This document shows positions 20,063-28,545 of a stretch of DNA of 43,581 nt, one piece after another (the first letter of the stretch is position 1; the number at the start of each line of letters is the position of its first letter). The notes under the pieces were generated by a model that saw only the letters and a program-made list of their open reading frames with translations, did no database searches and was not told the DNA's origin. The DNA is from Salinicola sp. (GTDB lineage Bacteria > Pseudomonadota > Gammaproteobacteria > Pseudomonadales > Halomonadaceae). The stretch spans positions 1-43,581 of the forward strand of contig NZNW01000051.1 of assembly GCA_002695065.1 (NCBI GenBank), given 5' to 3'. The position numbers were made by a program, and so were the translations under genes.

Positions 20063-20886
20063 GTCGCGGTCTCCCGGCGCGCGGCGCGCCATTCGAGTGC
20101 GGCCTTGGCGGCCAACGTCAGCAGTGCCAGCAGTGCCAGCAGCGAGGCGCTGGTGAAGGCACCGACGGTGTTGTAGTCCTGGTAGAGCTGCTCGACCTGT
20201 AGCGGCAGAGTGTTGGTCTGGCCACGAATCGCCCCGGCGACCACCGACACCGCGCCGAATTCACCCACGGCGCGGGCGTTGGTCAGAATCACGCCGTAGA
20301 GCAGCGCATGGCGGATGTTCGGCAGCGTCACGCGACGAAAGATCGTCCAGCCGGAAGCGCCGAGGGTGACCGCGGCTTCCTCCTCGCGAGAGCCCTGCGC
20401 CTGCATCAGCGGAATCAGCTCCCGCGCCACGAACGGGCAGGTGACGAACAGCGTCACCAGCACGATGCCCGGCCAGGCGAACATGATCTGGATGTCGTGG
20501 GCGTCGAGCCAACCGCCGAGCCAGCCATTGCGGCCGTAGAGCAGCAGATAGACGAGGCCCGCCACCACCGGCGAGACCGCGAACGGAATATCGATCAGCG
20601 TCTGCAGCAGGCGCCGGCCGGGGAAATCGAAGCGCGTCACCAGCCAGGCCAGAAACACCCCGAAGATCAGGTTGACCGGCACTGTGATTGCCGCGACCAG
20701 CAGGGTCAGGCCGATGGCGGAGAGGGTGTAGGCATTGCTGAGGTTTTGCCAATAGACGTCGATGCCGCTCATCAATGCCTGGGCGAAGATCGCCACCAGC
20801 GGCAGCAGCAGGAACAGCGCCGTCAGCGCCAGCGCCGTGCCGATCAGCAGTCGGCGGACACGTGGTGCGTCACCGATACGAATCAT
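20059..20886 (-). CDS. cysW: Sulfate ABC importer permease CysW
   Basis: A 275-residue inner-membrane permease with about six helices, starting [30 protein letters not shown]. The coupling-helix EAA motif is EEEAAVTLGASGWTIFRRVTLPNI, which contacts CysA. ARAVGEFGAVSVVAGAIRGQTNTLPL is a CysW hallmark. The frame runs 87 codons further up inside cysT, but those residues are not family-like; ATG 20886 overlaps the cysT stop by one base (TGATG). Confidence 0.96.
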   Translation of the reverse strand: MIRIGDAPRVRRLLIGTALALTALFLLLPLVAIFAQALMSGIDVYWQNLSNAYTLSAIGLTLLVAAITVPVNLIFGVFLAWLVTRFDFPGRRLLQTLIDIPFAVSPVVAGLVYLLLYGRNGWLGGWLDAHDIQIMFAWPGIVLVTLFVTCPFVARELIPLMQAQGSREEEAAVTLGASGWTIFRRVTLPNIRHALLYGVILTNARAVGEFGAVSVVAGAIRGQTNTLPLQVEQLYQDYNTVGAFTSASLLALLALLTLAAKAALEWRAARRETAT

Positions 20887-21740
20887 CAGCCGCGCCCTCC
20901 ATGCAGTCGCTTGATGAAGCGGCCCTGCCACAGATTGATCGCCAGCAGCAGCGCCAGCGAGGTGGCCAGCACGATCGACGCCACTGCCGAGGCACCGGCG
21001 TAGTCGTACTCCTGCAGCTTGACGAAGACCATCAGCGAGGTGATCTCGGTCTCGTAGGGCTTGCCGCCGGCGATGAAGATCACCGCGCCGAATTCGCCCA
21101 ATGAGCGTACGAAGGCGAGGCCGGTACCCGTCACCAGCGCCGGCCATAGATAGGGCAGGATAACGCGCCGAAAGGCGTGGCCGTCGCTGGCGCCGAGGGT
21201 CATCGCGGCTTCGTCCACCTCGGCGGGCAGGTCCTCCAGTACCGGCTGCACGGTGCGCACCACGAAGGGGATGCTGGTAAAGGCCATCGCCAGGGCGATG
21301 CCGATCCAGGTGTAGGAGACCGAGATTCCCAACGGTTCCAGCAACCGTCCGATCCAGCCGTTACTGGAGTAGAGGGTTGCCAGGGTGATGCCGGCAACAG
21401 CGGTAGGCAGCGCAAAGGGCAGGTCCATCAGCGCGTCGACCAGGCGTTTACCGGGGAATTCGTAGCGCACCAGCACCCATGCCATCAGCAAGCCGAACGC
21501 GGCGTTGAACAGCGCCGCGACCCCGGCGCCGAATAGCGTGACGGCGTAGCTCGCCAGCAGGCGGGGATCGGTGATCAGAAACCAGTACTGCGACCAGCTC
21601 AACTGCGACAGCTGCCCCACCAGACTGGTCAGGGGCAGCAGCAGGATCAGCGAGACGAAGGTCAGCGAGATGCCGAGGGAGAGGCCGAAGCCTGGCAGCA
21701 CCCGGCGTTCGCGGCTCCGCGAGAGGGCCTGGGCGATCAT
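20886..21740 (-). CDS. cysT: Sulfate ABC importer permease CysT (CysU)
   Basis: A 284-residue inner-membrane permease, partner of CysW in the sulfate channel. [26 protein letters not shown] is the first helix; the coupling motif is [28 protein letters not shown]; and [41 protein letters not shown] is the C-terminal signature of CysT. Its ATG overlaps the end of the binding-protein gene by 4 bases (21737-21740), so all four genes of the operon are overlapping. Confidence 0.96.
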   Translation of the reverse strand: MIAQALSRSRERRVLPGFGLSLGISLTFVSLILLLPLTSLVGQLSQLSWSQYWFLITDPRLLASYAVTLFGAGVAALFNAAFGLLMAWVLVRYEFPGKRLVDALMDLPFALPTAVAGITLATLYSSNGWIGRLLEPLGISVSYTWIGIALAMAFTSIPFVVRTVQPVLEDLPAEVDEAAMTLGASDGHAFRRVILPYLWPALVTGTGLAFVRSLGEFGAVIFIAGGKPYETEITSLMVFVKLQEYDYAGASAVASIVLATSLALLLAINLWQGRFIKRLHGGRG

Positions 21741-22765
21741 CGGCGCTGAAGTTGATCCAGTTCACCGCCGCTGGCGAAGTGCGTCTTCATCGCTTCCGGC
21801 CAGCTGCCGAAGACGTCTTCGACGCGCAGCAGTTCGGTTTCCGGGAACTGGTCGCTGAACTCGGCGGCCACCTTCTCGTCGTTGACGCGATAGTTGAAGC
21901 CCGCCAGCAGGCGTTGCGCTTCCTCGGTGTAGAGATAGTCGAGATAGCCCTTGGCCAGGTCTTCATTGCCGTTGCGCTGGGCGTACTCGTCGACCACCGC
22001 CACCGGGAACTCGGCCAGGATGCTGACCGGCGGCACCACCACCTCGTAGTCGTCCTTGCCGTACTCGTTGCGGATGTTGTTGACCTCGGATTCGAAGGTG
22101 ATCAGGACGTCGCCGATCCCGCGCTCGACGAAGGTCGTCGTCGCGCCGCGGCCGCCGGTGTCGAACACTTCGACGTTGCCGAGGAACGTCTTCATGTAGT
22201 CCTCGATCTTCGTCTCGTCGCCATCGAAGGCCTGATCGGCGTAACCCCAGGCCGCCAGATAGGTGTAGCGTCCGTTGCCCGAGGTCTTGGGGTTGGGGAA
22301 CACCAGCGAGACGTCATCGCGGGCCAGATCGTCCCAGTTCTCGATCTGCTTGGGGTTGCCCTTGCGCACCAGGAACGCGGTGGTGGAGTAGTAGGGCGAA
22401 GCGTTGTTCGGGTATCGATCCTGCCAATCCTCGGCGACCAGCCCGGCGTCGGCGAGCACGTTGACATCGGTGACCTGGTTGAACGTCACCACGTCGGCGC
22501 GCAGTCCCTGCATGATCGAGCGCGCCTGGGTCGAGGAGCCGCCATGGGACTGCTTCACGCTGACGCTCTCGTCGTGCTGCGCCTGCCACCAGTCGATGAA
22601 CTTCGGATTGACCGCGGCGAACAGTTCGCGGGCGATGTCATAGGAGGAGTTGAGCAGCTCCCGCGGTTCGTCCTGGGCCTGCGCAGGCGACAGGGCGCCT
22701 AGAGCGAGGGTCAGTCCGAAGGCGGAGGCAGCGAATAGCGAGCGAGGTCTGGAAAGCCCGAGCAT
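21737..22765 (-). CDS. sbp: Periplasmic sulfate/thiosulfate-binding protein
   Basis: The 342-residue product is the periplasmic receptor of the sulfate importer. A Sec signal peptide ends near AQA30-Q31. Typical family blocks follow: [94 protein letters not shown] and [23 protein letters not shown]. Sbp and CysP are closely similar and the sequence alone does not say whether sulfate or thiosulfate is preferred. It is the first gene of the operon, with an AT-rich promoter region upstream. Confidence 0.95.
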   Translation of the reverse strand: MLGLSRPRSLFAASAFGLTLALGALSPAQAQDEPRELLNSSYDIARELFAAVNPKFIDWWQAQHDESVSVKQSHGGSSTQARSIMQGLRADVVTFNQVTDVNVLADAGLVAEDWQDRYPNNASPYYSTTAFLVRKGNPKQIENWDDLARDDVSLVFPNPKTSGNGRYTYLAAWGYADQAFDGDETKIEDYMKTFLGNVEVFDTGGRGATTTFVERGIGDVLITFESEVNNIRNEYGKDDYEVVVPPVSILAEFPVAVVDEYAQRNGNEDLAKGYLDYLYTEEAQRLLAGFNYRVNDEKVAAEFSDQFPETELLRVEDVFGSWPEAMKTHFASGGELDQLQRR

Positions 22766-22782
22766 GAGTCTGTTCCCTACGG

Positions 22783-22860
22783 ATTATTAGCGATGCCGGC
22801 AAGGCTAGATAAATCCTAATGGAATGACAATTCGTTTACTTAGAACAAATTTATATAACC
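22783..22860 (-). promoter_or_regulatory. AT-rich promoter region of the sulfate operon, candidate CysB site
   Basis: The 22785-22860 stretch is strikingly AT-rich against the GC-rich background. On the minus strand a candidate -10 TAATAA (22789-22784) lies 18 bases from a poor -35 TTTATC, and AT-rich DNA with ATTCCATTAG and TTATATAAATTTG lies just upstream. A weak -35 with AT-rich upstream DNA is typical of CysB-activated promoters in enterics; the CysB assignment here is an inference. Confidence 0.4.
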
Positions 22861-22912
22861 TTGCGCGGTAACTCTATAAGCTCCCACGACCGCAAGTCGG
22901 ACGATCCGCTGG

Positions 22913-24082
22913 TCACCGTGGTCGTCCCTGGCCCGGTGGCTTCCCCAGACGCTTCAGGCCGACCAGACCCAGCAGCGGGCCGGGTAGCAGCCACCACGCA
23001 ATCGTCGCTTCCAGCGCGGAGAGCCACGGCACCAGCAGGCCGATCGAGACGGCGGAGATGGCGAAGCCGATGGCATTCTGGAGCGTCAATGCGCTACCGA
23101 CCAAGGCGGCGGGGCAGGCATTGGCGGAGAGGGCGGAAAACTGCGGGGAGTCGATCACCGCGAGCAGGCTCCACGCCGCCAGGTATGCCACCAGCGCGAC
23201 GAAACCGAGATGGGGCGCGAGCCAGGGGTATAGCGCGCAGCCCACCGCCGAGCCGGCCAGCCCCAGGGTCGCGACCCGACGGCTCCCGAGGCGCTGGCTC
23301 AACCAGCCGCCGAGCCAGCAACCGGGGGCGCCGACGGCGATCAGGGCGAACGCCAACAGCGACAGCGCCCGTGGGGAGAGTTCGGGATTCGCCGTCACCA
23401 GCAGCAGCGGAATCAGCGTCCAGAGCGTGTATAGCTCCCACATGTGTCCGAAGTAGGCGCTGGCGGCGCGGCGAAAATCGGCGATGCCGAAGGCGGCCAG
23501 TCCGGCCAGGCGTGATCTTGGGGGTGGGGAATTGGGTCCGTGGGGAGGCGCGTCGCCCAAGCGCCAGACGATGGCCGCCGCCAGCAGCGCGAGCAGGGAG
23601 GCAAACCACAGCGTCATCCGCCAGTTGCCTCCCCAGTCGATCCCGGCCAGCAGATGGGGCATCGCGGTGCCCAGCACCAGCATGCCGACCAGCCACGCCA
23701 GCCCGAGCCCGGCTCGTCCTGGTGCCCAACCCACCATCAGTTTCATCCCGATGGGGTAGATGCCGGCCAGCGACAGCCCTGTCATCACGCGCAACCCCAC
23801 GGCTGGCCATAGCCCGCCCGCGAAGGGCAACAGCGCGTTGGAGAGCGCGCCGATCAGGCACGACAGCGCGAACAGGCGACTGGCGGGGGCGCGATCGGCG
23901 AGTCCGCTCAGGCCGATTCCGAGCGTACCGGCCAGAAAGCCGATCTGAACCGCTCCGGTCAGCCAGCCCAGGTCGGCCGGCGCGAGATCCCATGCGGTCT
24001 GGAGGTCGCCGATCACGGCGTTGGGCGTGAACCACAGCGCGGTACCGAACCACTCGGCAATGGCGATCAGGACGATGGGCAT
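22913..24082 (-). CDS. Major facilitator superfamily transporter
   Basis: A 389-residue, twelve-helix membrane protein starting MPIVLIAIAEWFGTALWFTPNAVIGDLQ. GLSGLADRAPASR between helices 2 and 3 is a degenerate MFS motif A, and GLSLAGIYPIGMKLMVGWAPGRAGLGLAW lies in helices 4-5. The middle loop (about residues 180-200) is Pro/Ser-rich. Substrate is unknown. The N-terminal EWFGTALWF pattern is seen in a branch of uncharacterised MFS proteins. It lies 148 bp from sbp and 22 bp from the exported SH3 protein on the same strand, but neither tells its substrate; uptake or efflux are both possible. Confidence 0.78.
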   Translation of the reverse strand: MPIVLIAIAEWFGTALWFTPNAVIGDLQTAWDLAPADLGWLTGAVQIGFLAGTLGIGLSGLADRAPASRLFALSCLIGALSNALLPFAGGLWPAVGLRVMTGLSLAGIYPIGMKLMVGWAPGRAGLGLAWLVGMLVLGTAMPHLLAGIDWGGNWRMTLWFASLLALLAAAIVWRLGDAPPHGPNSPPPRSRLAGLAAFGIADFRRAASAYFGHMWELYTLWTLIPLLLVTANPELSPRALSLLAFALIAVGAPGCWLGGWLSQRLGSRRVATLGLAGSAVGCALYPWLAPHLGFVALVAYLAAWSLLAVIDSPQFSALSANACPAALVGSALTLQNAIGFAISAVSIGLLVPWLSALEATIAWWLLPGPLLGLVGLKRLGKPPGQGRPR

Positions 24083-24103
24083 CTGGGACGCCTGCCGAAG
24101 CGG

Positions 24104-25285
24104 CTAGTCGCCGCCTCGAGGATCATTGGCGGCCTGGTCATCTCCGGCACTGCCATCAATCGAGTCGCCATCAACCGCATCTTCGTCAACCGTGTCGTCA
24201 TTGGCTTTGGCCTTCTGGCCGTAGACGACGGCCTCGGGAATCACGAATTGGCGCATGCCCGTATCGATCTGGTAGTGATCGCCGATTTTTCTGGCGATGT
24301 AATCCGCGCTGCCATTACCGCCATTATTGATTGCGGTCACCATGCCGGTCTCGAACAGGATATGCAGCGAGTCTTCCGAATCCTGGCCTGGAGGCATGGC
24401 GATCCAAATGCCCGCATTGCCGGGCCCGTCGCGAATCACGCCGAAAGGGCAGAGCTGTGCGGGTTGGCCCGGTTCCAGCTCGCAGTCGACCGTACCCGTG
24501 GCATCGAAGTCGTGGTCGCTGCTGTTCAGGCCTTGAAGTTCGGTGTTGCCTTTCGCGGGGCTCGATGCCGGCGGCTGGCTTCCCTCGACCAGGAATCGCC
24601 CGGCGACCCAGCCACGGAGCCCCGAGTCCGCGGCGCGAACGTGGCACCAGCGGTCGGCGCCGTTCAGGCTACAGCCAAGACTCTCGAGCGTTTCGCCATT
24701 GGCCAGCTGGCCGGCAACGGCGTACTGCTGGCCAGGACCCGACCGCACGTTGAGCCTGGTCGTCGCGTCGTCCAGCTCGACCTGCCAGTATCTCGGCCCG
24801 TCCATCTCATCGGGCCGGTTGGCTTTTGCCGGCGCGGCGCTGCCCCTGTTTGCATCGGCCGTCGGGGCATCGCGCGGTTCGCCGACAGCGATGGTCAGCG
24901 TATAGCTCGCCTGTTCGTCACGCCGTGCGGCCGCGCGGACCAGAAACACCTGAACGAGATAGTCGCCGGATGCTGGCAGGGCGACATCCGCCACGTTGCC
25001 CGCCATCATCCCCGCAAACAGGAACTCGCCGCCGTCGGCCGACTTGATATTGAAGTAGACGCTGTCGCGGGAGGCGTTCAGATCCACGGACAGGATCTGA
25101 CCCTGCTGCGCGGCGACGCGGTACTCGGCGGTCTGGTCGCCGCTTAGCCGAGCCTCGATCACGCGCTCGGGTTCGCTGGCGGCGAGTGTGATGCGCTCGC
25201 CGCCCGTCGATTGGGCGACGGCGCCGAGTGGCATGCCGCCGATCACCAGCAGGCAGAGGATGTGCCGAACGGGTGCGGTCAGCAT
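24104..25285 (-). CDS. Exported PPC-like and SH3-domain protein with acidic tail
   Basis: A 393-residue protein with a signal peptide ending near AVA24-Q25. Residues about 35-135 form a beta domain like bacterial pre-peptidase C-terminal (PPC) domains: RVIEARLSGDQTAEYRVAAQQ, LPASGDYLVQVFLVR, YTLTIAVGEP. Residues about 168-235 are a bacterial SH3 domain (TTRLNVRSGPGQQYAVAGQL, GWVAGRFLVEG). Residues about 262-356 form a third domain of no known function, with VDCELEPGQPAQLCPFGVIRDGPGNAGIW. The last 35 residues are Asp-rich, typical of a halophile secreted protein. The frame is open upstream to 25546 but ATG 25285 begins the signal peptide. Role unknown; it follows ggt by 68 bp. Confidence 0.8.
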   Translation of the reverse strand: MLTAPVRHILCLLVIGGMPLGAVAQSTGGERITLAASEPERVIEARLSGDQTAEYRVAAQQGQILSVDLNASRDSVYFNIKSADGGEFLFAGMMAGNVADVALPASGDYLVQVFLVRAAARRDEQASYTLTIAVGEPRDAPTADANRGSAAPAKANRPDEMDGPRYWQVELDDATTRLNVRSGPGQQYAVAGQLANGETLESLGCSLNGADRWCHVRAADSGLRGWVAGRFLVEGSQPPASSPAKGNTELQGLNSSDHDFDATGTVDCELEPGQPAQLCPFGVIRDGPGNAGIWIAMPPGQDSEDSLHILFETGMVTAINNGGNGSADYIARKIGDHYQIDTGMRQFVIPEAVVYGQKAKANDDTVDEDAVDGDSIDGSAGDDQAANDPRGGD

Positions 25286-25353
25286 GGCCACCGCCCGGCG
25301 TCGTCCGCGCGATGCTGCACGGAGCCGATCCGAGGCCTGGCATCTCTCATGGC

Positions 25354-27102
25354 TCAAATGCCCATCGCCGAAGAGGTCGAGCGTCGCGGGTCGGCACCGC
25401 CGGTGAAGGTGCCGTCGTCCTCGATCAGGATCGACTGCGCCGCGCCCATCGCCTCCTGCTGGCTGATCTTGTGGCCCATGGCTTCGAGCAGGGCGATGGT
25501 ATCCGGGCTGATACCGTCCTCGATGCGGATCTCGTCCGGCAACCACTGGTCGTGGATTCGGGGCGCACTGACCGCGCTCTGAATGTTCATGCCGTGGTCG
25601 ATCACGTTCATCACCACCTGCAGCGTGGTGGTGATGATGCGTGAGCCGCCCGGGCTGCCGGTCACCAGGAAGTTCCTGCCGTCCTTCTTGACGATGGTCG
25701 GCGTCATCGAGGAGAGCATGCGCTTCTCGGGCTCGATCTTGTTGGCTTCGCCGCCGATCAGGCCGTAGGCATTGGGGGTGCCGGGCTTGGCGGAGAAGTC
25801 GTCCATCTCGTTGTTGAGCAGGAAACCGGCGCCGTCGACGACGATGCCCGAGCCGTAGCTGAAGTTGATGGTGTAGGTGTTGGAAACCGCCAGGCCGCTG
25901 TCGTCGGCGATCGAGAAATGGGTGGTCTCGTTGGATTCGTACGGGAGCGGGTCGCCGGCGGCGATCTCGCTGCTGGGCGTGGCCCGGTCGAGGTCGATCT
26001 GGCCGCGCAGTTCCTCGGCGTAGGCCTTGGAGGTGATGCCTTCGAGGGGCACATCGACGAAATCGGTGTCACCCAGGTATTCGGCGCGATCGGCGTAGGC
26101 GCGTTTCATCGCTTCGCTCATGACGTGGATCGTCCGCGCCGAGTTGAAACCCATGGCGTCAATGTCATAGCCCTCGAGGATGTTGAGCATCTGCACGATA
26201 TGCGCGCCGCCGGAGGAGGGCGGACTCATCGCATAGACATCAAACCCGCGGTAGTTGCCGTGCACCGGCTCGCGAATCGTCGGCTGGTAGCCGGCGAGAT
26301 CCTGTGCTGTCATCAGGCCACCATGATTCTGCATCTCGGCGGTGATCAGGCGTGCCGTCTCGCCCTCGTAGAACTCCCGCGGTCCGTTCTCGGCGATGCG
26401 CTCGAGCGTCGCGGCCAGGTCGGGCTGGCGGAATCGCTCGCCGGCACGATAGAGCGAGGCGTCCGGCTTGTAGAACACCTTGCGCGTCGAATCCCACTGT
26501 TTTAGCCGATCCTGGGACTGCTCGAGTCCTTCCGCAAAGCGCGGCGGGATGATGAACCCCTCGTCCGCCAGCTTGATCGCGGGCGCCAGCGCCTCGGCCA
26601 GCGTCATCGTGCCGTACTGGTCCAGCGCCAGCGCCAGGCCGGCCACGGTGCCGGGCACGCCGGAGGCGTTGTGGGTATAGCGCGAGAGTTCGGAGACGGC
26701 CTCGCCCTGCTCGTTCTGGAACATGGTCTCGTAAGCCGCGGCGGGGGCCTTCTCGCGGTAGTCGATGGCAATGACCTTGTCGCTTTTTTCGTCCGAAATC
26801 AGCATGAAGCCGCCGCCGCCGATATTGCCCGAGCGGGGTTGGGTCACTGCCAGCGCGAAACCGGCGGTGACGGCGGCATCGACCGCGTTGCCGCCCTCCT
26901 CGAGAACCTCGTGGGCGATCTGCGAGGCGAGGTAGTGACTGGTGGCGACCATGCCGTGCTCACCGACCTGGGGATGGAAGCGTTCGCCCTCGAGAATGGC
27001 GGACTGGCCCAGCGAGGTCACCGAGTAGGCGAATGTCAGGCAGAAGACGCAGAGTCCGGCGACCCGGCGAGGAGTGTGCTTGGCAGGGGTGAGTCTCGGC
27101 AT
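25354..27102 (-). CDS. ggt: Gamma-glutamyltransferase (glutathione hydrolase)
   Basis: A periplasmic N-terminal nucleophile enzyme that cleaves gamma-glutamyl compounds such as glutathione. The 582-residue precursor has a signal peptide (MPRLTPAKHTPRRVAGLCVF to about residue 33). It self-cleaves before Thr393 in NET393-THFSIAD, giving large and small subunits. Substrate-binding blocks include PRSGNIGGGGFML, MSPPSSGGAHIVQMLN, LSSMTPTI and TGSPGGSRIITTTLQV. Length matches E. coli Ggt (580). The start is ATG 27102 with GAGGG eight bases upstream; the open frame continues 26 codons further but without signal-peptide character. Confidence 0.95.
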   Translation of the reverse strand: MPRLTPAKHTPRRVAGLCVFCLTFAYSVTSLGQSAILEGERFHPQVGEHGMVATSHYLASQIAHEVLEEGGNAVDAAVTAGFALAVTQPRSGNIGGGGFMLISDEKSDKVIAIDYREKAPAAAYETMFQNEQGEAVSELSRYTHNASGVPGTVAGLALALDQYGTMTLAEALAPAIKLADEGFIIPPRFAEGLEQSQDRLKQWDSTRKVFYKPDASLYRAGERFRQPDLAATLERIAENGPREFYEGETARLITAEMQNHGGLMTAQDLAGYQPTIREPVHGNYRGFDVYAMSPPSSGGAHIVQMLNILEGYDIDAMGFNSARTIHVMSEAMKRAYADRAEYLGDTDFVDVPLEGITSKAYAEELRGQIDLDRATPSSEIAAGDPLPYESNETTHFSIADDSGLAVSNTYTINFSYGSGIVVDGAGFLLNNEMDDFSAKPGTPNAYGLIGGEANKIEPEKRMLSSMTPTIVKKDGRNFLVTGSPGGSRIITTTLQVVMNVIDHGMNIQSAVSAPRIHDQWLPDEIRIEDGISPDTIALLEAMGHKISQQEAMGAAQSILIEDDGTFTGGADPRRSTSSAMGI

Positions 27103-27178
27103 GCGGTTACCCTCGAAATGCGATTGTTGTCGTGGCTGGTCTGAATCGTGAAGCCTGCTTGGCGGCAGGCTTAACCTC

Positions 27179-27319
27179 ATGCGCAGTATAGGAATTATTC
27201 GTCACGAATGTCGTCCCTGGGCATTTGATTCCCGTGCTAAGCACGCCGATCAGGTCGCGTACGTCCGCAAGGAACTGCCGGAGGATCGCCAGAGCAGCAA
27301 GCCCGATTTCGTGGATTGA
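27179..27319 (+). CDS. Candidate small protein of 46 residues in the ggt/rpe gap
   Basis: ATG 27179 to TGA 27317-27319 encodes a 46-residue hydrophilic peptide: it begins MRSIGIIRHECRPW, continues with HADQVAYVRKELPEDRQ, and ends KPDFVD. The second half has the GC-rich third positions of neighbouring genes, and a strong terminator lies 21 bases after the stop, in the same direction. I do not recognise the family. No good ribosome-binding site precedes ATG 27179 (AGG lies 9 bases upstream), the frame is closed just above it (TGA at 27149), and it could be the 3' remnant of a lost gene. There is no signal or membrane segment. Confidence 0.45.
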   Translation: MRSIGIIRHECRPWAFDSRAKHADQVAYVRKELPEDRQSSKPDFVD

Positions 27320-27340
27320 ACCGCGGCTAAAGGTAAGCCG

Positions 27341-27375
27341 AACCGCCTCGCTGGTGCTGCCAGCGGGGCGGTTTT
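27341..27375 (+). terminator. Rho-independent terminator after the small ORF
   Basis: A 14-bp stem (AACCGCCTCGCTGG 27341-27354; CCAGCGGGGCGGTT 27360-27373) with one G-T pair and a TGCTG loop, ending in TTTT at 27372-27375. It points along the plus strand, 97 bases before rpe. So something is transcribed on the plus strand in the ggt/rpe gap and ends here, or it is an attenuator of rpe. Confidence 0.75.
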
Positions 27376-27394
27376 GCATCCGGCCTGCCCATCG

Positions 27395-27432
27395 TCGAAG
27401 CACGTGCGCTAGATCGAGGCACGTGCGCTAGA
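27395..27432 (+). repeat. Tandem 19-bp direct repeat upstream of rpe
   Basis: TCGAAGCACGTGCGCTAGA (27395-27413) is followed directly by TCGAGGCACGTGCGCTAGA (27414-27432), one mismatch. Each copy contains the palindrome GCACGTGC. The second copy runs into a -10-like TAGAAT (27429-27434). It lies 40 bases upstream of the rpe start and may be an operator pair or part of the rpe promoter. Confidence 0.6.
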
Positions 27433-27471
27433 ATGGGCGACAGAAGCCAGCCAGCACAAGGATCCCCGCTC

Positions 27472-28158
27472 ATGCGCGATTTCAAGATTGCCCCCTCGAT
27501 TCTCTCCGCCAACTTCGCCTGCCTGGGCCAGGAAGTCGACGACGTGCTGGCGTCGGGGGCCGACATCATCCATTTCGATGTGATGGACAATCATTATGTC
27601 CCCAACCTGACGATGGGGCCGATGGTGTGCGAGGCGTTGCGCAAGCACGGCATCACCGCACCGATCGATTGCCATCTGATGGTCAAGCCGGTGGATCGGC
27701 TGATCGGCGACTTCATCGAGGCCGGTGCCAGCTACGTGACGTTCCACCCCGAGGCTTCCGAGCATATCGACCGCTCGCTGCAGCTCATTCGCAGCCACGG
27801 CTGCAAGGCGGGGCTGGTGTTCAATCCGGCCACGCCGCTCTCCTACCTGGACTATGTGATGGACAAGGTCGACATGATCCTGATCATGAGCGTCAACCCC
27901 GGCTTCGGCGGCCAGTCCTTCATTCCCGCCGCACTGGACAAGCTACGGGAAGCGCGTCGACGCATCGACGCCAGTGGCTTGCCGATCCGGCTGGAGGTCG
28001 ACGGGGGGGTCGACCCGGACAATATCGCCGACATCGCCAGAGCGGGCGCGGATACCTTCGTTGCCGGTTCGGCGATCTTCAAGGCCCGCAGCCTCGACGA
28101 TGCCCATCGCTACGAGGGCGTGATCGGCAGGATGCGCGCGGCGCTGGCCGGGAGCTGA
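27472..28158 (+). CDS. rpe: Ribulose-phosphate 3-epimerase
   Basis: Rpe interconverts ribulose 5-phosphate and xylulose 5-phosphate in the pentose phosphate pathway. The 228-residue TIM barrel starts [19 protein letters not shown], with [55 protein letters not shown] and [13 protein letters not shown], all family signatures with the metal and phosphate ligands. Length is normal. ATG 27472 has AAGGA upstream; an in-frame upstream start exists but is not family-like. The GIY-YIG gene follows after 6 bases, so they form one unit. In other gammaproteobacteria rpe is often followed by gph and trpE; here those two genes lie 9 kb away, after the repair, kinase and NADH dehydrogenase genes. Confidence 0.96.
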   Translation: MRDFKIAPSILSANFACLGQEVDDVLASGADIIHFDVMDNHYVPNLTMGPMVCEALRKHGITAPIDCHLMVKPVDRLIGDFIEAGASYVTFHPEASEHIDRSLQLIRSHGCKAGLVFNPATPLSYLDYVMDKVDMILIMSVNPGFGGQSFIPAALDKLREARRRIDASGLPIRLEVDGGVDPDNIADIARAGADTFVAGSAIFKARSLDDAHRYEGVIGRMRAALAGS

Positions 28159-28164
28159 AACCGA

Positions 28165-28503
28165 GTGTCGAAGCCAGCCGACCCGACGGCCAGAGCGCAG
28201 CCACGGTGGTGGTACCTCTATCTGATCGAGACCGCCAACGGTGCGCTCTACACCGGCATCACCACCGATATCGAGCGGCGTTTCGCCCAGCACGCCAACG
28301 GCAAGGGCGCGCGGGCGCTGCGCGGCAAGGGGCCGCTGACCCTGCGGCACGCCCAGGCGGTCGGCAGTCACGGCGACGCGCTCCGGCTCGAGGCGGCGAT
28401 AAAGCGACTCAGCGCGGCCGGTAAGCGGTGCTGGATCGAGCGTCAGGCGCTGTCATCATCTTGTCACCGAAACGTCATCTTGGCGGATCCCCCCACGCCG
28501 TAG
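28165..28503 (+). CDS. GIY-YIG domain protein (UPF0213/YhbQ type)
   Basis: A 112-residue protein with the GIY-YIG nuclease fold: [43 protein letters not shown] matches the YhbQ/UPF0213 family, with the signature YLYL...LYTGIT and the conserved Arg (ERRF). [13 protein letters not shown] follows. The family's substrate in the cell is not well established; UPF0213 proteins are thought to be stand-alone nuclease domains. Start GTG 28165 sits 6 bases after the rpe stop. Confidence 0.87.
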   Translation: MSKPADPTARAQPRWWYLYLIETANGALYTGITTDIERRFAQHANGKGARALRGKGPLTLRHAQAVGSHGDALRLEAAIKRLSAAGKRCWIERQALSSSCHRNVILADPPTP

Positions 28504-28545
28504 AATTCGAGCACTATCCGACGACTCAGTGGGAACGTTTCGATC

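Noticed and set aside
27103-27471. A tRNA or known small RNA in the ggt/rpe gap
   Set aside because: No cloverleaf, CCA end or T-loop consensus was found; only a small frame, a terminator and repeats.
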